This document shows, piece after piece, positions 41,880 to 50,426 of a stretch of DNA of 64,000 nt (position 1 is its first letter; every line of letters begins with the position of its first letter). The stretch covers positions 1 through 64,000 of the forward strand of contig NZ_JAGGOO010000061.1 of the NCBI RefSeq assembly GCF_018614415.1. The letters run 5' to 3'. A program made the translations under genes and the position numbers. Source of the stretch: Streptomyces sp. ISL-12. Its GTDB lineage: Bacteria > Actinomycetota > Actinomycetes > Streptomycetales > Streptomycetaceae. The notes under the pieces were generated by a model. The model did not search any database. It was not told where the DNA came from and saw only the letters and a list, made by a program, of their open reading frames with translations.

Positions 41880-42130
41880 ACTCCCACGGCTGCGTCGTCC
41901 GCGGCTGCGCCCCCGGGGTACCCGCCCGGCCCCTGAGGCCGGCGTCGACGCCCCCGATGAATCCGAGCATGGCCTTCGCCAGTTCCGCGGGGGCCTCCAG
42001 CGCGGCGTAGTGCCCCACACCGTCGAGCGACACCGACGCCACCTCGGTCGCCGCGGCCCGGGACAGGGTGGCGGCCGTGAAGGGACCTCCGCCCGCGCCG
42101 AACGCGAGGACGGGCACGGTCAGGGCGCGC
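41875..42130 (-). pseudogene. Relic of an alpha/beta hydrolase gene
   Basis: The reading frame ending at 41875 contains LTVPVLAFGAGGG, then VASVSLDGVGHYAALEAP and AELAKAMLGFIGGV, the C-terminal part of an epoxide-hydrolase-like alpha/beta hydrolase including the catalytic His in GVGHY. Upstream of about 42130 the frame no longer resembles the family and there is no nucleophile motif, so only the last third of the gene survives. Confidence 0.6.
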
Positions 42131-42355
42131 GTCGGCGAGGGCCCTGATCTCGGAGCACGCTGCTTCCGGGCGGCGCGGGATGTCGAGCCGGCTGGGCGCG
42201 TGCCGGCACGCTCGTCCGGCCGGCGGACGGCCGTGATCCGGTCGACGCAGGGGTCGTGCCAAGGACATGCGATCCCCCATCGCTCGTCGCCACACAGGCG
42301 GTCGACGAGCGGATTCCCGGCGCCCACGGCACTTTCCTTGCAGGCACCTTGCACC

Positions 42356-42369
42356 GTGACGCACGTCAC
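42356..42369. promoter_or_regulatory. Crp-like palindrome upstream of the AraC gene
   Basis: GTGACGCACGTCAC is a near-perfect palindrome matching GTG-N6-GNCAC, the Streptomyces Crp motif as I remember it. It is centred about 46 bases before the presumed transcription start of the AraC-type gene. Confidence 0.5.
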
Positions 42370-42395
42370 AGATCAGTGCCCGAGGGACCGCCGAT

Positions 42396-42401
42396 TAGGC
42401 T
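42396..42401 (+). promoter_or_regulatory. -10 hexamer of a leaderless promoter
   Basis: TAGGCT ends 7 bases before the GTG at 42409, with no ribosome-binding site. Confidence 0.6.
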
Positions 42402-42408
42402 GAAGACC

Positions 42409-43287
42409 GTGTTCGACTCCCCCGACTTCGACCTGGCGCCGTACGCGGGGATCGACGCGGACCGGTTCGTGCGGCGGACCTTCTGCAGCTGGGAGGAGGC
42501 GGGCTGGCGCTCGGTGCTGGTGCAGGGCTTCGTCCACGCGCCGGAGGCGGAGGCCCTGCCGCTGCCCGGCACCCGCGACCTGCACCTCGTCCTGTGCACG
42601 GGCGGGGACGCGGTGATGCGGACGCGCGACGGGGGCCGCACGACGCGGCGCCGCTGGGTCCCCGGGCGGCTGGAGCTGATACCGCCCGGCCGGCCGACCC
42701 TGCGCGGCTACCGCGCCGCCGCCCCGCTGCGCAGCGTCCAGGTGCATCTGCCCCGGGCCGCCGTGGAGCGCACCGCCGCCGAACTGGGCGGCCCGGCACC
42801 GGACTTCGAGGCGCTCGCCGCCGCCGTCGGCACCGGCGACCCGCTGGTCGAGCAGGTCGTGCGGGCGCTCGCCGCGTCCCCGGACGGGAGCGACCTGTAC
42901 GCCGAGTCGGCCGCCGCCTTCCTCCTGACGCACCTGCTGACCCGGGGCCGCGCCCGGCCCCTGCCCGGCCCCGAGCACGCCGCCGTGCGGGCCGCCGTGG
43001 CGCTGATGCGGGAGCGGCTGGCCGACCCGCTGACCGTCGCCGATCTCGCCGCCGAGGCGCGGCTGAGTACGTACCATTTCATCCGCGTCTTCCGGGAGGC
43101 GACCGGCGAGACCCCGCACCGGTACCTGGCCCGGCTGCGGATCGCCGAGGCGCGGCGCCTGCTCACCGGCACCGGTGAGCCCCTCGACCGGATCGCCGCC
43201 CGCTGCGGCTTCTCCGGCGCCGGCAGCCTGTCCGCGGCGTTCCTCAAGCACGTCGGCGTCCGCCCCTCCGCGTACCGCAGAATGTGA
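42409..43287 (+). CDS. AraC-family transcriptional regulator
   Basis: A 292-residue regulator. The N-terminal cupin-like half (GTRDLHLVLCTGGDAVMRTR, PGRLELIPPGRPTLRGY) should bind an effector. The C-terminal double helix-turn-helix is RERLADPLTVADLAAEARLS, TYHFIRVFREATGETPHRYL and LDRIAARCGFSGAGSLSAAF. Start GTG at 42409 appears leaderless. The next gene, a SRPBCC protein in the same direction, is a possible target. Confidence 0.92.
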   Translation: MFDSPDFDLAPYAGIDADRFVRRTFCSWEEAGWRSVLVQGFVHAPEAEALPLPGTRDLHLVLCTGGDAVMRTRDGGRTTRRRWVPGRLELIPPGRPTLRGYRAAAPLRSVQVHLPRAAVERTAAELGGPAPDFEALAAAVGTGDPLVEQVVRALAASPDGSDLYAESAAAFLLTHLLTRGRARPLPGPEHAAVRAAVALMRERLADPLTVADLAAEARLSTYHFIRVFREATGETPHRYLARLRIAEARRLLTGTGEPLDRIAARCGFSGAGSLSAAFLKHVGVRPSAYRRM

Positions 43288-43354
43288 CCGCGTACCGCAG
43301 GATCTGACCGGCGAGAGCGCAATCGGGAGCATGTCCGGGCGCCCGGCACCGCAC

Positions 43355-43360
43355 TAGCGT
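43355..43360 (+). promoter_or_regulatory. -10 hexamer of a leaderless promoter
   Basis: TAGCGT ends 6 bases before the ATG at 43367. Confidence 0.5.
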
Positions 43361-43366
43361 GACCGT

Positions 43367-43822
43367 ATGCCGCGCTCTCCCTCCCGCTCGTACTCCTACT
43401 CCGTCACCGCGCACTCCCCGGCGGCCCCCGGCGCCGTGTACGCGGCACTGGTCCGCGCCTCGACCTGGCCGGTCTGGTCACCGATCGACGCCGCCGGGAT
43501 CGAGGGCGGCGGTGACCCGGCGGCGCCGCAACAGGCGGGCGACGTCCGCGTCTTCCGCACCGGCCGGACGGTCTCCCGCGAACGCGTCATCGACCTGGTC
43601 CCCGACCGCCGCCTCGTCTACGACAACCTGGGCGGCCCCTTCCACTCCTACCGGGGCACCGTCGGCCTCGCCCCCGCCCCGGACGGCGGCACCGACATCA
43701 CCTGGTCGGCCGTCTTCGTGCCGAAGCCGCGCGGGACGGGCCGGTTCTGGCGGTGGTACCTGACCCGCTTCATGGGGCGGATGGCGGACGGACTGGCCGC
43801 GTACGCCGCCGGGACCAGCTGA
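43367..43822 (+). CDS. SRPBCC (START-like) family protein
   Basis: A 151-residue protein with the Bet v1/polyketide-cyclase-like fold: SYSVTAHSPAAPGAVYAALV, WPVWSPIDAAGIEG, then RERVIDLVPDRRLVYDNL and GTDITWSAVFVPKPRG. Members bind hydrophobic ligands; no specific pathway is indicated. It appears to have its own leaderless promoter. Confidence 0.88.
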   Translation: MPRSPSRSYSYSVTAHSPAAPGAVYAALVRASTWPVWSPIDAAGIEGGGDPAAPQQAGDVRVFRTGRTVSRERVIDLVPDRRLVYDNLGGPFHSYRGTVGLAPAPDGGTDITWSAVFVPKPRGTGRFWRWYLTRFMGRMADGLAAYAAGTS

Positions 43823-43842
43823 GGAACCCGCCAAATCCCCCC

Positions 43843-43875
43843 GAAGGGGCCCGAGTCGACGGCTCGGGCCCCTTC
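43843..43875 (+). terminator. Hairpin terminator
   Basis: GAAGGGGCCCGAG (43843-43855) pairs with CTCGGGCCCCTTC (43863-43875), a perfect 13-bp stem after the SRPBCC gene. Confidence 0.85.
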
Positions 43876-44038
43876 GCCGTGCCCGGCTCCCCCCTGCTGT
43901 CCCCCACGTGAGCCACACGCAAGTCCGCCCCACGGGGTGACGATCCCGGGCCGCCGTTTCCCTAGATTTCAGGTGTGGCCGCCGGAGACCGGAGAGGCCG
44001 CTTCCCCCCTCCTCCCTCGGTCCTTCTTGGAGTTCCTC

Positions 44039-44977
44039 ATGCTGCGCACGATCAAGGCAACCGCGATGGCCGCGCTGTGCTGTGCCGTGGCCGGCACCGG
44101 GCTCGTCGCCTGCGAGGAGACGCCCACGGTGGACGGGAAGGCCATCGAGGAGAGCGTCGACGCGGCCGTGGACGACGCCCTCGACGACGCCGACGCCGTC
44201 ATCGGCGCCACGTTCACCGGGACCAAGAAGATCAAGGCCGAGGGCCGTTCCGTGAACCTCTCCTGCGCCGGCGCCCCGGCCGACGGCCGGCCGGTGATCG
44301 TGCTCCTGGCCGGGGCGGGCGACGGGCTGGACAAGATGGCGGACCTGCGGAAGACGCTCGGCGAGCGGGACCGGGTCTGCTCCTACGACCGCCTCGGCGA
44401 GGGCGCCAGCGACCAGCCGGCCGCCACCCAGCGCCAGGCCGACAGCGGGAAGGTCCTGACCGCCGTGCTGAACCACGTCGCCGGTGACGGGCCGGTCGTC
44501 CTGGCCGGTCACTCGCTGGGCGGACTGATCGCCGCCCGGTACGCCCCCGACCACCAGGACCGGGTCAAGGGGCTGGTCCTGATGGACGCCACGATCCCGG
44601 CCCTCGACGCGGGCCTCGCGAAGGCCGTCCCCGACTCGGCCACCGGCCCGGCCGCCGAGCTGCGGGACCAGACCCTCGCGGCCAACCAGGGCCAGAACCC
44701 GGAGCGGTTCGTCATCGAGGACGCGAAGGTCCGCTCCGCCGGGGACATCCCCGTAGCGGTCATCCAGCACGAGACGCAGTTCGCCGAGGTCCCCGAGTAC
44801 GGGCCCGCGCTGGAGGGGATGTGGTCCGCGGGCCAGCAGCAGTGGCTCGCGCTCTCCTCCCGCAGCAAGCTGACCACCGCCGCCGGGAGCGGCCACTACA
44901 TCTACACCGACCGCCCCGACCTCGCCGTCGAGGCCGTCCGCGACGTCGCCACCCAGGCCGCCGCCGACCAGCGCTGA
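44039..44977 (+). CDS. Alpha/beta-hydrolase lipoprotein
   Basis: A 312-residue exported enzyme. The signal peptide ends in the lipobox LVAC with Cys25. The hydrolase fold has an oxyanion-strand segment (PVIVLLAGAGDGLD), nucleophile elbow VVLAGHSLGGLIAARY with the catalytic Ser, and a late SGHYIYTDRP His. An acidic linker (DAAVDDALDDADAV) tethers it to the membrane. GGAG precedes the ATG. First gene of an apparent four-gene operon with a CPBP protease and a two-component system. Confidence 0.88.
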   Translation: MLRTIKATAMAALCCAVAGTGLVACEETPTVDGKAIEESVDAAVDDALDDADAVIGATFTGTKKIKAEGRSVNLSCAGAPADGRPVIVLLAGAGDGLDKMADLRKTLGERDRVCSYDRLGEGASDQPAATQRQADSGKVLTAVLNHVAGDGPVVLAGHSLGGLIAARYAPDHQDRVKGLVLMDATIPALDAGLAKAVPDSATGPAAELRDQTLAANQGQNPERFVIEDAKVRSAGDIPVAVIQHETQFAEVPEYGPALEGMWSAGQQQWLALSSRSKLTTAAGSGHYIYTDRPDLAVEAVRDVATQAAADQR

Positions 44978-45007
44978 CCGTCCCCCCACACACCCGAAGG
45001 AATCCTC

Positions 45008-45841
45008 ATGAAGTTCGTCTGGCAGCTGCTGACCGTGGTGGTCGTCTCGATGGTCGGGGGCCAGGCCCTGATGGCCGTGGAGGACAACCCGTGGCTCCAA
45101 CTGGTCGCCGGCGCGGTGACCGTCGCCCTCGGGCTGTACGTCTACGGGTGGGTGGTACGGCGCACCGAGCACCGCCCCTCCACCGAAGTGTCCCTGGACG
45201 GTGCCGCGCCCGCGTTCGGGCGGGGCCTGCTGATCGGCGCCGCGGTCTTCGGCGCCGTCATCGCCAACCTCTACACCGCCGGGTACTACGAGGTCGACGG
45301 CCTGGGGTCGCCGACCGGCGCGGTCGGCCTGCTCGGCTTCATGGCGGGGGCCGCCGTGACGGAGGAACTGCTGTACCGCGGCGTGCTGTTCCGCTACGTC
45401 GAGAAGCTCACCGGCACCTGGCTCGCGCTGATCCTCACCGGCGTGCTGTTCGGCGCCTCCCACCTGCTCAACCCGAACGCCAGCGTGTGGGGCGCCGTCG
45501 CCATCGCCATCGAGGCCGGCGGCATGCTCACCGCCGCCTACATCGCCACCCGCCGGCTGTGGGTCCCCATCGGCCTGCACTTCGGCTGGAACTTCGTCGC
45601 GTCCGGCGTCTTCAGCACCGAGGTCTCCGGCAACGACACCCCGCAGGGCCTGCTCGACTCCGCCACCTCCGGCCCGGCCCTGCTCACCGGCGGCGACTTC
45701 GGCCCCGAGGGCAGCGTGTACTCGGTGGTGTTCGGCATCATGGTCACCATCGTCTTCATGGCGCTGGCCCACCGCCGGGGCCACCTGGTCCCCATGCGGC
45801 GTGCCGACCGCAAGGCCGCGACCGCTACGCTCGCCCGGTGA
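45008..45841 (+). CDS. CPBP-family intramembrane metalloprotease
   Basis: A 277-residue membrane protein of the Abi/CPBP (Rce1-like) family. Catalytic motifs are TEELLYRGVLFRYVE (EExxxR), FGASHLLNP and LHFGWNFVASG. Bacterial members process or protect against peptides such as bacteriocins. It starts 30 bases after the hydrolase and overlaps the histidine kinase gene as GTGA. Confidence 0.9.
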   Translation: MKFVWQLLTVVVVSMVGGQALMAVEDNPWLQLVAGAVTVALGLYVYGWVVRRTEHRPSTEVSLDGAAPAFGRGLLIGAAVFGAVIANLYTAGYYEVDGLGSPTGAVGLLGFMAGAAVTEELLYRGVLFRYVEKLTGTWLALILTGVLFGASHLLNPNASVWGAVAIAIEAGGMLTAAYIATRRLWVPIGLHFGWNFVASGVFSTEVSGNDTPQGLLDSATSGPALLTGGDFGPEGSVYSVVFGIMVTIVFMALAHRRGHLVPMRRADRKAATATLAR

Positions 45842-47025
45842 GCGCACTGCTGAACGCCGTACCGGCCCGGCTGCGACACGCGGCCGGGCGGTGGCGCGGT
45901 GTCGATGTCACCGCCTGGTACGTGGTGTTGGGCCCCCTGCTCCTGGTCACCTCGTTCGTGCCTTCCCTGCACCACCACGGCACGCAGATCGGCGGGGTGG
46001 CGGACCGGCCCTTCGACGCGCTGGCGGTGCTGGCGGTCGCCCTGCAGTGCCTCCCGCTGACGGTGTGCCGGCGCTGGCCGACGGCCTGTCTGGCCCTGGC
46101 GTCGGCGGGCTTCGCCCTCGACCAGCTGCGCGGCTACCACTCCGTGGCGGGCACCGCGTTCGCCTTCGCGCTGCTGGGCGCCGGTTCCCGGGTGGAACGG
46201 CACCGGCGGATCACCGCACTGGCCTTCACCGTGGCGTACGTACCGCTGGCCGTCGCCCTCGCCCGCCTCGGGTCGGTCGACGCGGTGAGCGAGTACGCCA
46301 TGTTCTACGTGGTGACGGCCCTGGTGTGGGGCATGGGGTCGTGGCTGCGCTCCGCCCGGCACGCGGAGGCGGAACGCCGGCTGCGGGTCGCCGAGGAGAC
46401 CCGTACCGCCGAGCGCACCCGGATCGCCCGCGAACTGCACGACGTGGTGACCCACCATGTGACGGCGATGGTCGTGCAGGCCGAGGCGGCCCGCTATCTG
46501 ACCGCCGCGCCCGACCGGCTCGAACAGACCCTGACCGCCGTCTCGGACACCGGCCGGCAGGCCATCAGCGACCTGCGGCACCTGCTCGACCTGCTCAACC
46601 CCGACCACGGCACCCGGTCGCCCGAGGACCGGACCCCGCACGTCGGTACCCTCGGCTCGCTGGTGGAACAGACCCGCCGGGCGGGCCAGCCGGTGGAGTT
46701 CACCGAGGAGGGCACCGCGCCGGAGTCGACCGGCAGCGCCCACCTGGTGGCCTACCGGGTGGTGCAGGAAGCCCTGACGAACGCACTCAAGTACGCCCAC
46801 GGCATCCGCACCTCGGTCGCGGTGCGCCACGGCGAGAAGGAGATCACCGTGGAGGTCAGCACGGAGGGGGCGGGCGACCGGTCGGCGTCCCCCGGCGGCA
46901 GCGGACGCGGCCTGGCCGGTCTGCGGGAGCGGGTCGACGTGCTGGGCGGCGAGTTCAGCGCGGGCGGCCGGCCGGGCGGCGGCTTCACGGTACGGGCCCG
47001 CATCCCCACCGGGAGCCCGTCGTGA
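45838..47025 (+). CDS. Sensor histidine kinase (NarL-type partner)
   Basis: A 395-residue kinase. About five membrane helices fill residues 20-165, then a linker coiled coil and the HisKA_3 dimerisation helix with the phosphorylated His in IARELHDVVTHHVTAMV. The ATPase N box is VVQEALTNALKYAH and the G box GSGRGLAGLRERV. The signal is unknown; the short extracytoplasmic loops suggest sensing in the membrane. Coupled at both ends by GTGA overlaps. Confidence 0.93.
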   Translation: MSALLNAVPARLRHAAGRWRGVDVTAWYVVLGPLLLVTSFVPSLHHHGTQIGGVADRPFDALAVLAVALQCLPLTVCRRWPTACLALASAGFALDQLRGYHSVAGTAFAFALLGAGSRVERHRRITALAFTVAYVPLAVALARLGSVDAVSEYAMFYVVTALVWGMGSWLRSARHAEAERRLRVAEETRTAERTRIARELHDVVTHHVTAMVVQAEAARYLTAAPDRLEQTLTAVSDTGRQAISDLRHLLDLLNPDHGTRSPEDRTPHVGTLGSLVEQTRRAGQPVEFTEEGTAPESTGSAHLVAYRVVQEALTNALKYAHGIRTSVAVRHGEKEITVEVSTEGAGDRSASPGGSGRGLAGLRERVDVLGGEFSAGGRPGGGFTVRARIPTGSPS

Positions 47026-47708
47026 GCACCCCCGCCACCAAGGGGCCGGCGGCCCCGACGCGGGTCCTGGTCTGTGACGACCAGGTACTGATCCGCACCG
47101 GCCTGGTCACCATCATCGACGCCCAGCCCGACCTCTCGGTGGCCGGCGAGTGCGCCGACGGACAGGCCGCCGTCGACCTCGCCGGCCGGCTGCGCCCGGA
47201 CGTCGTGGTGATGGACATCCGCATGCCGGGGCTCGACGGCATCGCGGCCACCCGGCTGCTGGCCGGGGCCGGGGTGGAGCACCCCGTCAAGGTCCTGGTG
47301 GTGACGACGTTCAACCTCGACGAGTACGTCTACGAGGCGCTGCGCGCCGGCGCCAGCGGCTTCCTGCTGAAGGACGCGCCGCCCGACCGGCTCCTGCACG
47401 GCATCCGCACCGTCGCCACGGGCGCGGCCCTGCTGGACCCCGAGGTGACCCGGCGGCTGGTGGGCCGGTACGCCACCCGCATCCGCCCCGCCGAGGAGAG
47501 CGCGGACCCGGACGTCCCGCTGACGCCCCGCGAGCTGGAGGTGCTGCGCCTGATCGCGGACGGCCTGTCCAACACCGAGATCGCCGCGGCGCTGCTGATC
47601 AGCCGGGAGACCGTCAAGACGTTCGTCTCCCGCATCCTCACCAAGCTGGGCCTGCGCGACCGCGTCCAGGCCGTCGTGTACGCCTACCGGCACGGGCTGG
47701 TGACCTGA
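47022..47708 (+). CDS. NarL/LuxR-family response regulator
   Basis: A 228-residue regulator. The receiver has the phosphoacceptor Asp in DVVVMDIRMPGLDG, the acidic pair in VLVCDDQVLIR and Lys in GFLLKDAPP. The C-terminal helix-turn-helix is LTPRELEVLRLIADGLSNTE then ISRETVKTFVSRILTKLGL. Partner of the upstream kinase; the operon order suggests the hydrolase and protease are its output or accessories. Confidence 0.95.
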   Translation: MSTPATKGPAAPTRVLVCDDQVLIRTGLVTIIDAQPDLSVAGECADGQAAVDLAGRLRPDVVVMDIRMPGLDGIAATRLLAGAGVEHPVKVLVVTTFNLDEYVYEALRAGASGFLLKDAPPDRLLHGIRTVATGAALLDPEVTRRLVGRYATRIRPAEESADPDVPLTPRELEVLRLIADGLSNTEIAAALLISRETVKTFVSRILTKLGLRDRVQAVVYAYRHGLVT

Positions 47709-47761
47709 ACGCGGCCGGCCGGCCGTTACTTTCGGCAGTGTTCAGCGGCGGCCCGGCTGCC

Positions 47762-47767
47762 TAGGGT
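47762..47767 (+). promoter_or_regulatory. -10 hexamer before the truncated kinase gene
   Basis: TAGGGT ends 8 bases before the GTG at 47776, with no Shine-Dalgarno sequence, so the broken kinase gene may still be transcribed as a leaderless message. Confidence 0.5.
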
Positions 47768-47775
47768 CACCTCCC

Positions 47776-48390
47776 GTGAGAGAAGTGATCCGATCGGAGG
47801 TACCGCTGCTCGTCGTGGCGGCGGCCACCGTGCCGCTCAGCGGGGCGAGCCCGTGGTGGGCGGTGGCGACGGCGGTGCTGTCGGGCGTGGGCGGCGCGCG
47901 TGCGGGCACCGCCCGTGCGGCGGCCGGGGTGCTGGCGGGCGCGGTGGCCGCGGCCGTGGCGGCGGTGGGTGCCGTCCCGTCGTGGATCGCGCACGGCGAC
48001 CGGTTCGTGGCCGTACTGGCCGGGGCGGGCGTACTGCCGTGGTGCGCGGGCCGGTTCCGGCGCCAGTACCGCGCGCTGGTGCGGGCCGGCTGGGAGCGGG
48101 CCGAGCACCTGGAACGGGAGCAGCGGCTGATCGCCGACCAGGCCCGGCTGCGCGAACGCGCCCGGATCGCCCAGGACATGCACGACCTGCTCGGCCACGA
48201 CCTCAGTCTCATCGCCCTGTCGGCGGGCGCGATGAAGCCGGCGCCCGGCCTGCCCGACGAGCACCGGGAGGCCGCCGCCGGCATCCGGGCCCGGGCCGCC
48301 GCCGCGGTGGAGCGCCTCGGCGAGGTGATCGGCGTGCTCCGCGAGGACGACACGGTGCCGTCCGGCGCCCGCGTGGCGGACCTGGTCGAG
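47776..48390 (+). pseudogene. Truncated sensor histidine kinase
   Basis: The first ~205 codons encode a kinase N-terminus: four or five membrane helices (LLVVAAATVPLSGASPWWAV) and the dimerisation helix with its His, RERARIAQDMHDLLGHDLS. After VIGVLREDDTVPSGARVADLV the sequence turns into the reverse complement of an unrelated gene, so the ATP-binding domain is lost. The frame happens to stay open to 48537, adding about 50 unrelated residues. Confidence 0.75.
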
Positions 48391-48683
48391 GGCGACACCG
48401 GGTCCTTCGCGTCCGCCGTCAGCCGCTCCTTGTCGGCCTCCTCGTCCTCGGCCAGGGCGGTGAACAGGTCGGCGGCCTGCGGGTACTGCCAGACCACGTT
48501 CGCCTTGTCGGTGGCGACGTCGGCCTCGCGGGGGTAGTTGGGGACGGTGAGGAAGGTCAGCCGGTCGCCGGGGATGCCCTTCAGCTGGGAGGCGAGGGAG
48601 TGGAAGTTCCGCGCCGTCGGCCAGGGGTACGCCTCGGGCCTGGCGGGCATCGCCGCCGACTTCGGCGTGAACGTCTGACGCGC
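48386..48683 (-). pseudogene. C-terminal fragment of an LCP (LytR-CpsA-Psr) family gene
   Basis: Read leftward, this segment encodes RQTFTPKSAAMPARPEAYPW, PTARNFHSLASQLKGIPGDR, LTFLTVPNYPREADV and VVWQYPQAADLFTALAEDEE, the end of an LCP domain of a cell-wall glycopolymer ligase as I recognise it. The N-terminal catalytic part is missing and the sequence stops at the junction with the truncated kinase. Confidence 0.6.
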
Positions 48684-48791
48684 CCCTCCAGCCCACTCGC
48701 CCGGCCGCCCGGAAGGCATACGACCGCGCTTTCCGGGCAGGCGCCCCCGGTCACCGCTCGTGAAGCCGGCAGAGGGGAGACGTCTCCGTCC

Positions 48792-50018
48792 ATGGCCGAG
48801 ACACCGGACTCGACGACCTCGCGCACGATCGACCCCGGCACGGGTGACGCCTCCGGCAGACCCGCCGCCCCTGCGGCCCGGCCCCACGAGGCCCGGGGCC
48901 ACCGGGGCTTCCCGTCGGCGCTCGCGCGGCCGGGCCGGATCGACGGACTGGACGGACTGCGCACCCTCGCCGTCGCACTGGTCCTCGTGTACCACGTCGA
49001 GCCGGGCCTCATGCCCGGCGGCTCGGTCGCCGTCGACCTGTTCTTCACCATCAGCGGCTTCGTCATCACCCGGCTGCTGCTCGCCGAGTACGTCCGCAGC
49101 GGCCGGATCGCCCTGCTCGCCTTCTACCGCCGCCGCTGGGCCCGCCTGGTCCCCGCGCTGTGGGCGGTGTGCGCGGTCTGCGCCGTCCTGGGCGCGGCCA
49201 CCTCGCTGTGGGCCTTCGACGGCGCGTGGCAGGCGGCCGGCCTGGCCGCGGCGTTCGTCGTCAACCTCGTACGCGCCGGTGAAGCCGGCCCCTACTCCGA
49301 CCTCACCGCGCCCCTCGCCCACACCTGGTCGCTCGGCGTGGAGGAGCAGTTCTACCTCCTGTGGCCCCTGCTCCTGCTCGCCCTGCTGCACCGGCTCCGC
49401 CCCCGCACCGTCCTGCTGTGCGCGGTCGCCCTGTGCGCGCTGCCGGTCCTGTGGCGGTGCGCCCTGTGGGCCCCCGACGCCGCGCACCGCGTCTACAACG
49501 GCACCGACACCCGCGCCGACCAGCTCCTGGCCGGTGCCCTGGTCGCCGTACTCCTGGCCCGGCTGCGCGCCGACGACCCCCGCCTGGCGCGGCTGCGCGC
49601 CTGGGCGGCCCGGCTGGCCTGGCCCGCCCTCGGGCTGCTCCTCCTGGCGGCCTGGCGGATGCCGGTCACCCAGGACGCCGGCGCCTGGACGGCCGCCTGG
49701 TACACCGCCGGCCTCCTCGCCGTGGCGGCCGTCTCCGCCACCCTCGTCACCGACCTGGAACTGCGCCGCGACGGCCGCCTCGCCCGCCTGCTGTCCCTGG
49801 CCCCGCTGTCCTGGACCGGCCGCAACCTCAGCTACGGCCTCTACCTCTGGCACTACCCGGTCGTCCGCTTCCTGGCCTCCCTCGGCATGACGGAGGGCCG
49901 CCTGGCGGCCACGGTCCTGCTCACCGGCGTACTGGCCCTGCTCTCCTACTACGTCATCGAGGCGCCGGTGCTGCGCTGGGCGGCGCGGCGGCGAGGTACC
50001 GGCGGTTCTCGTCGATGA
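48792..50018 (+). CDS. Membrane acyltransferase (acyltransferase 3 family)
   Basis: A 408-residue protein with about ten membrane helices that would acylate a carbohydrate or lipid at the cell surface. The first motif is LRTLAVALVLVYHVEPGLMP with the catalytic-type His, then VDLFFTISGFVITRLLLAEY, FYRRRWARLVPALW and HTWSLGVEEQFYLLWPLLLL; near the end GLYLWHYPVVRFLAS. No C-terminal SGNH domain is attached. Its last 65 bases overlap the convergent merR-type gene. Confidence 0.92.
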   Translation: MAETPDSTTSRTIDPGTGDASGRPAAPAARPHEARGHRGFPSALARPGRIDGLDGLRTLAVALVLVYHVEPGLMPGGSVAVDLFFTISGFVITRLLLAEYVRSGRIALLAFYRRRWARLVPALWAVCAVCAVLGAATSLWAFDGAWQAAGLAAAFVVNLVRAGEAGPYSDLTAPLAHTWSLGVEEQFYLLWPLLLLALLHRLRPRTVLLCAVALCALPVLWRCALWAPDAAHRVYNGTDTRADQLLAGALVAVLLARLRADDPRLARLRAWAARLAWPALGLLLLAAWRMPVTQDAGAWTAAWYTAGLLAVAAVSATLVTDLELRRDGRLARLLSLAPLSWTGRNLSYGLYLWHYPVVRFLASLGMTEGRLAATVLLTGVLALLSYYVIEAPVLRWAARRRGTGGSRR

Positions 50019-50340
50019 GCCGGTCGAGCGCGGTCCGGGCGGCGGTGAGCGACTCGATGGCGGACGACAGCCGGTCCCGTTCGCGGCCCATGACCTCCAG
50101 CGCCCGCTCGGCCCGGGAGGCGCTGGGCTCGGCCATGCAGGGAACCATGGTGGCGATGGTGCCGCTGGACAGGCCGGCGCCCAGGAACGCCTGGATCAGC
50201 GCGACCCGCTCGACATGGCCCTCGTCGTAGTACCGCTGGCCGCTGGGGGACCGCGAACTGACCAGCAGCCCCTGCTCCTCGTAGTAGCGCAGCGACCGAC
50301 GGCTGACCCCGGTCCGGGCGGACAGCTCACCGATCCGCAT
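49954..50340 (-). CDS. MerR-family transcriptional regulator
   Basis: A 128-residue regulator. The N-terminal winged helix is MRIGELSARTGVSRRSLRYY, EEQGLLVSSRSPSGQRYYDE; a C-terminal coiled coil (RERDRLSSAIESLTAARTAL) forms the dimer. One Cys lies in MVPCMAEPSASR. It diverges from the EthD-type gene, whose promoter has the MerR-typical long spacer containing a 16-bp palindrome, so it most likely activates that gene. Confidence 0.92.
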   Translation of the reverse strand: MRIGELSARTGVSRRSLRYYEEQGLLVSSRSPSGQRYYDEGHVERVALIQAFLGAGLSSGTIATMVPCMAEPSASRAERALEVMGRERDRLSSAIESLTAARTALDRLIDENRRYLAAAPPSAAPAPR

Positions 50341-50365
50341 ACCGGTTCCTCGCTCTCACTGCCAC

Positions 50366-50397
50366 TTGCCCCTCACATCGATGTGAGCGTTTAGGTT
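50366..50397 (+). promoter_or_regulatory. MerR-type promoter with operator in an extended spacer
   Basis: TTGCCC (50366-50371) and TAGGTT (50392-50397) are separated by 20 bases (19 if TTAGGT is used), longer than the normal 17. The spacer holds the perfect palindrome CTCACATCGATGTGAG (50372-50387). This is the arrangement on which MerR proteins act by twisting DNA. It faces the EthD-type gene. Confidence 0.75.
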
Positions 50398-50426
50398 AAC
50401 CCCGACCGCCGAGAAGAGGGGCAATC

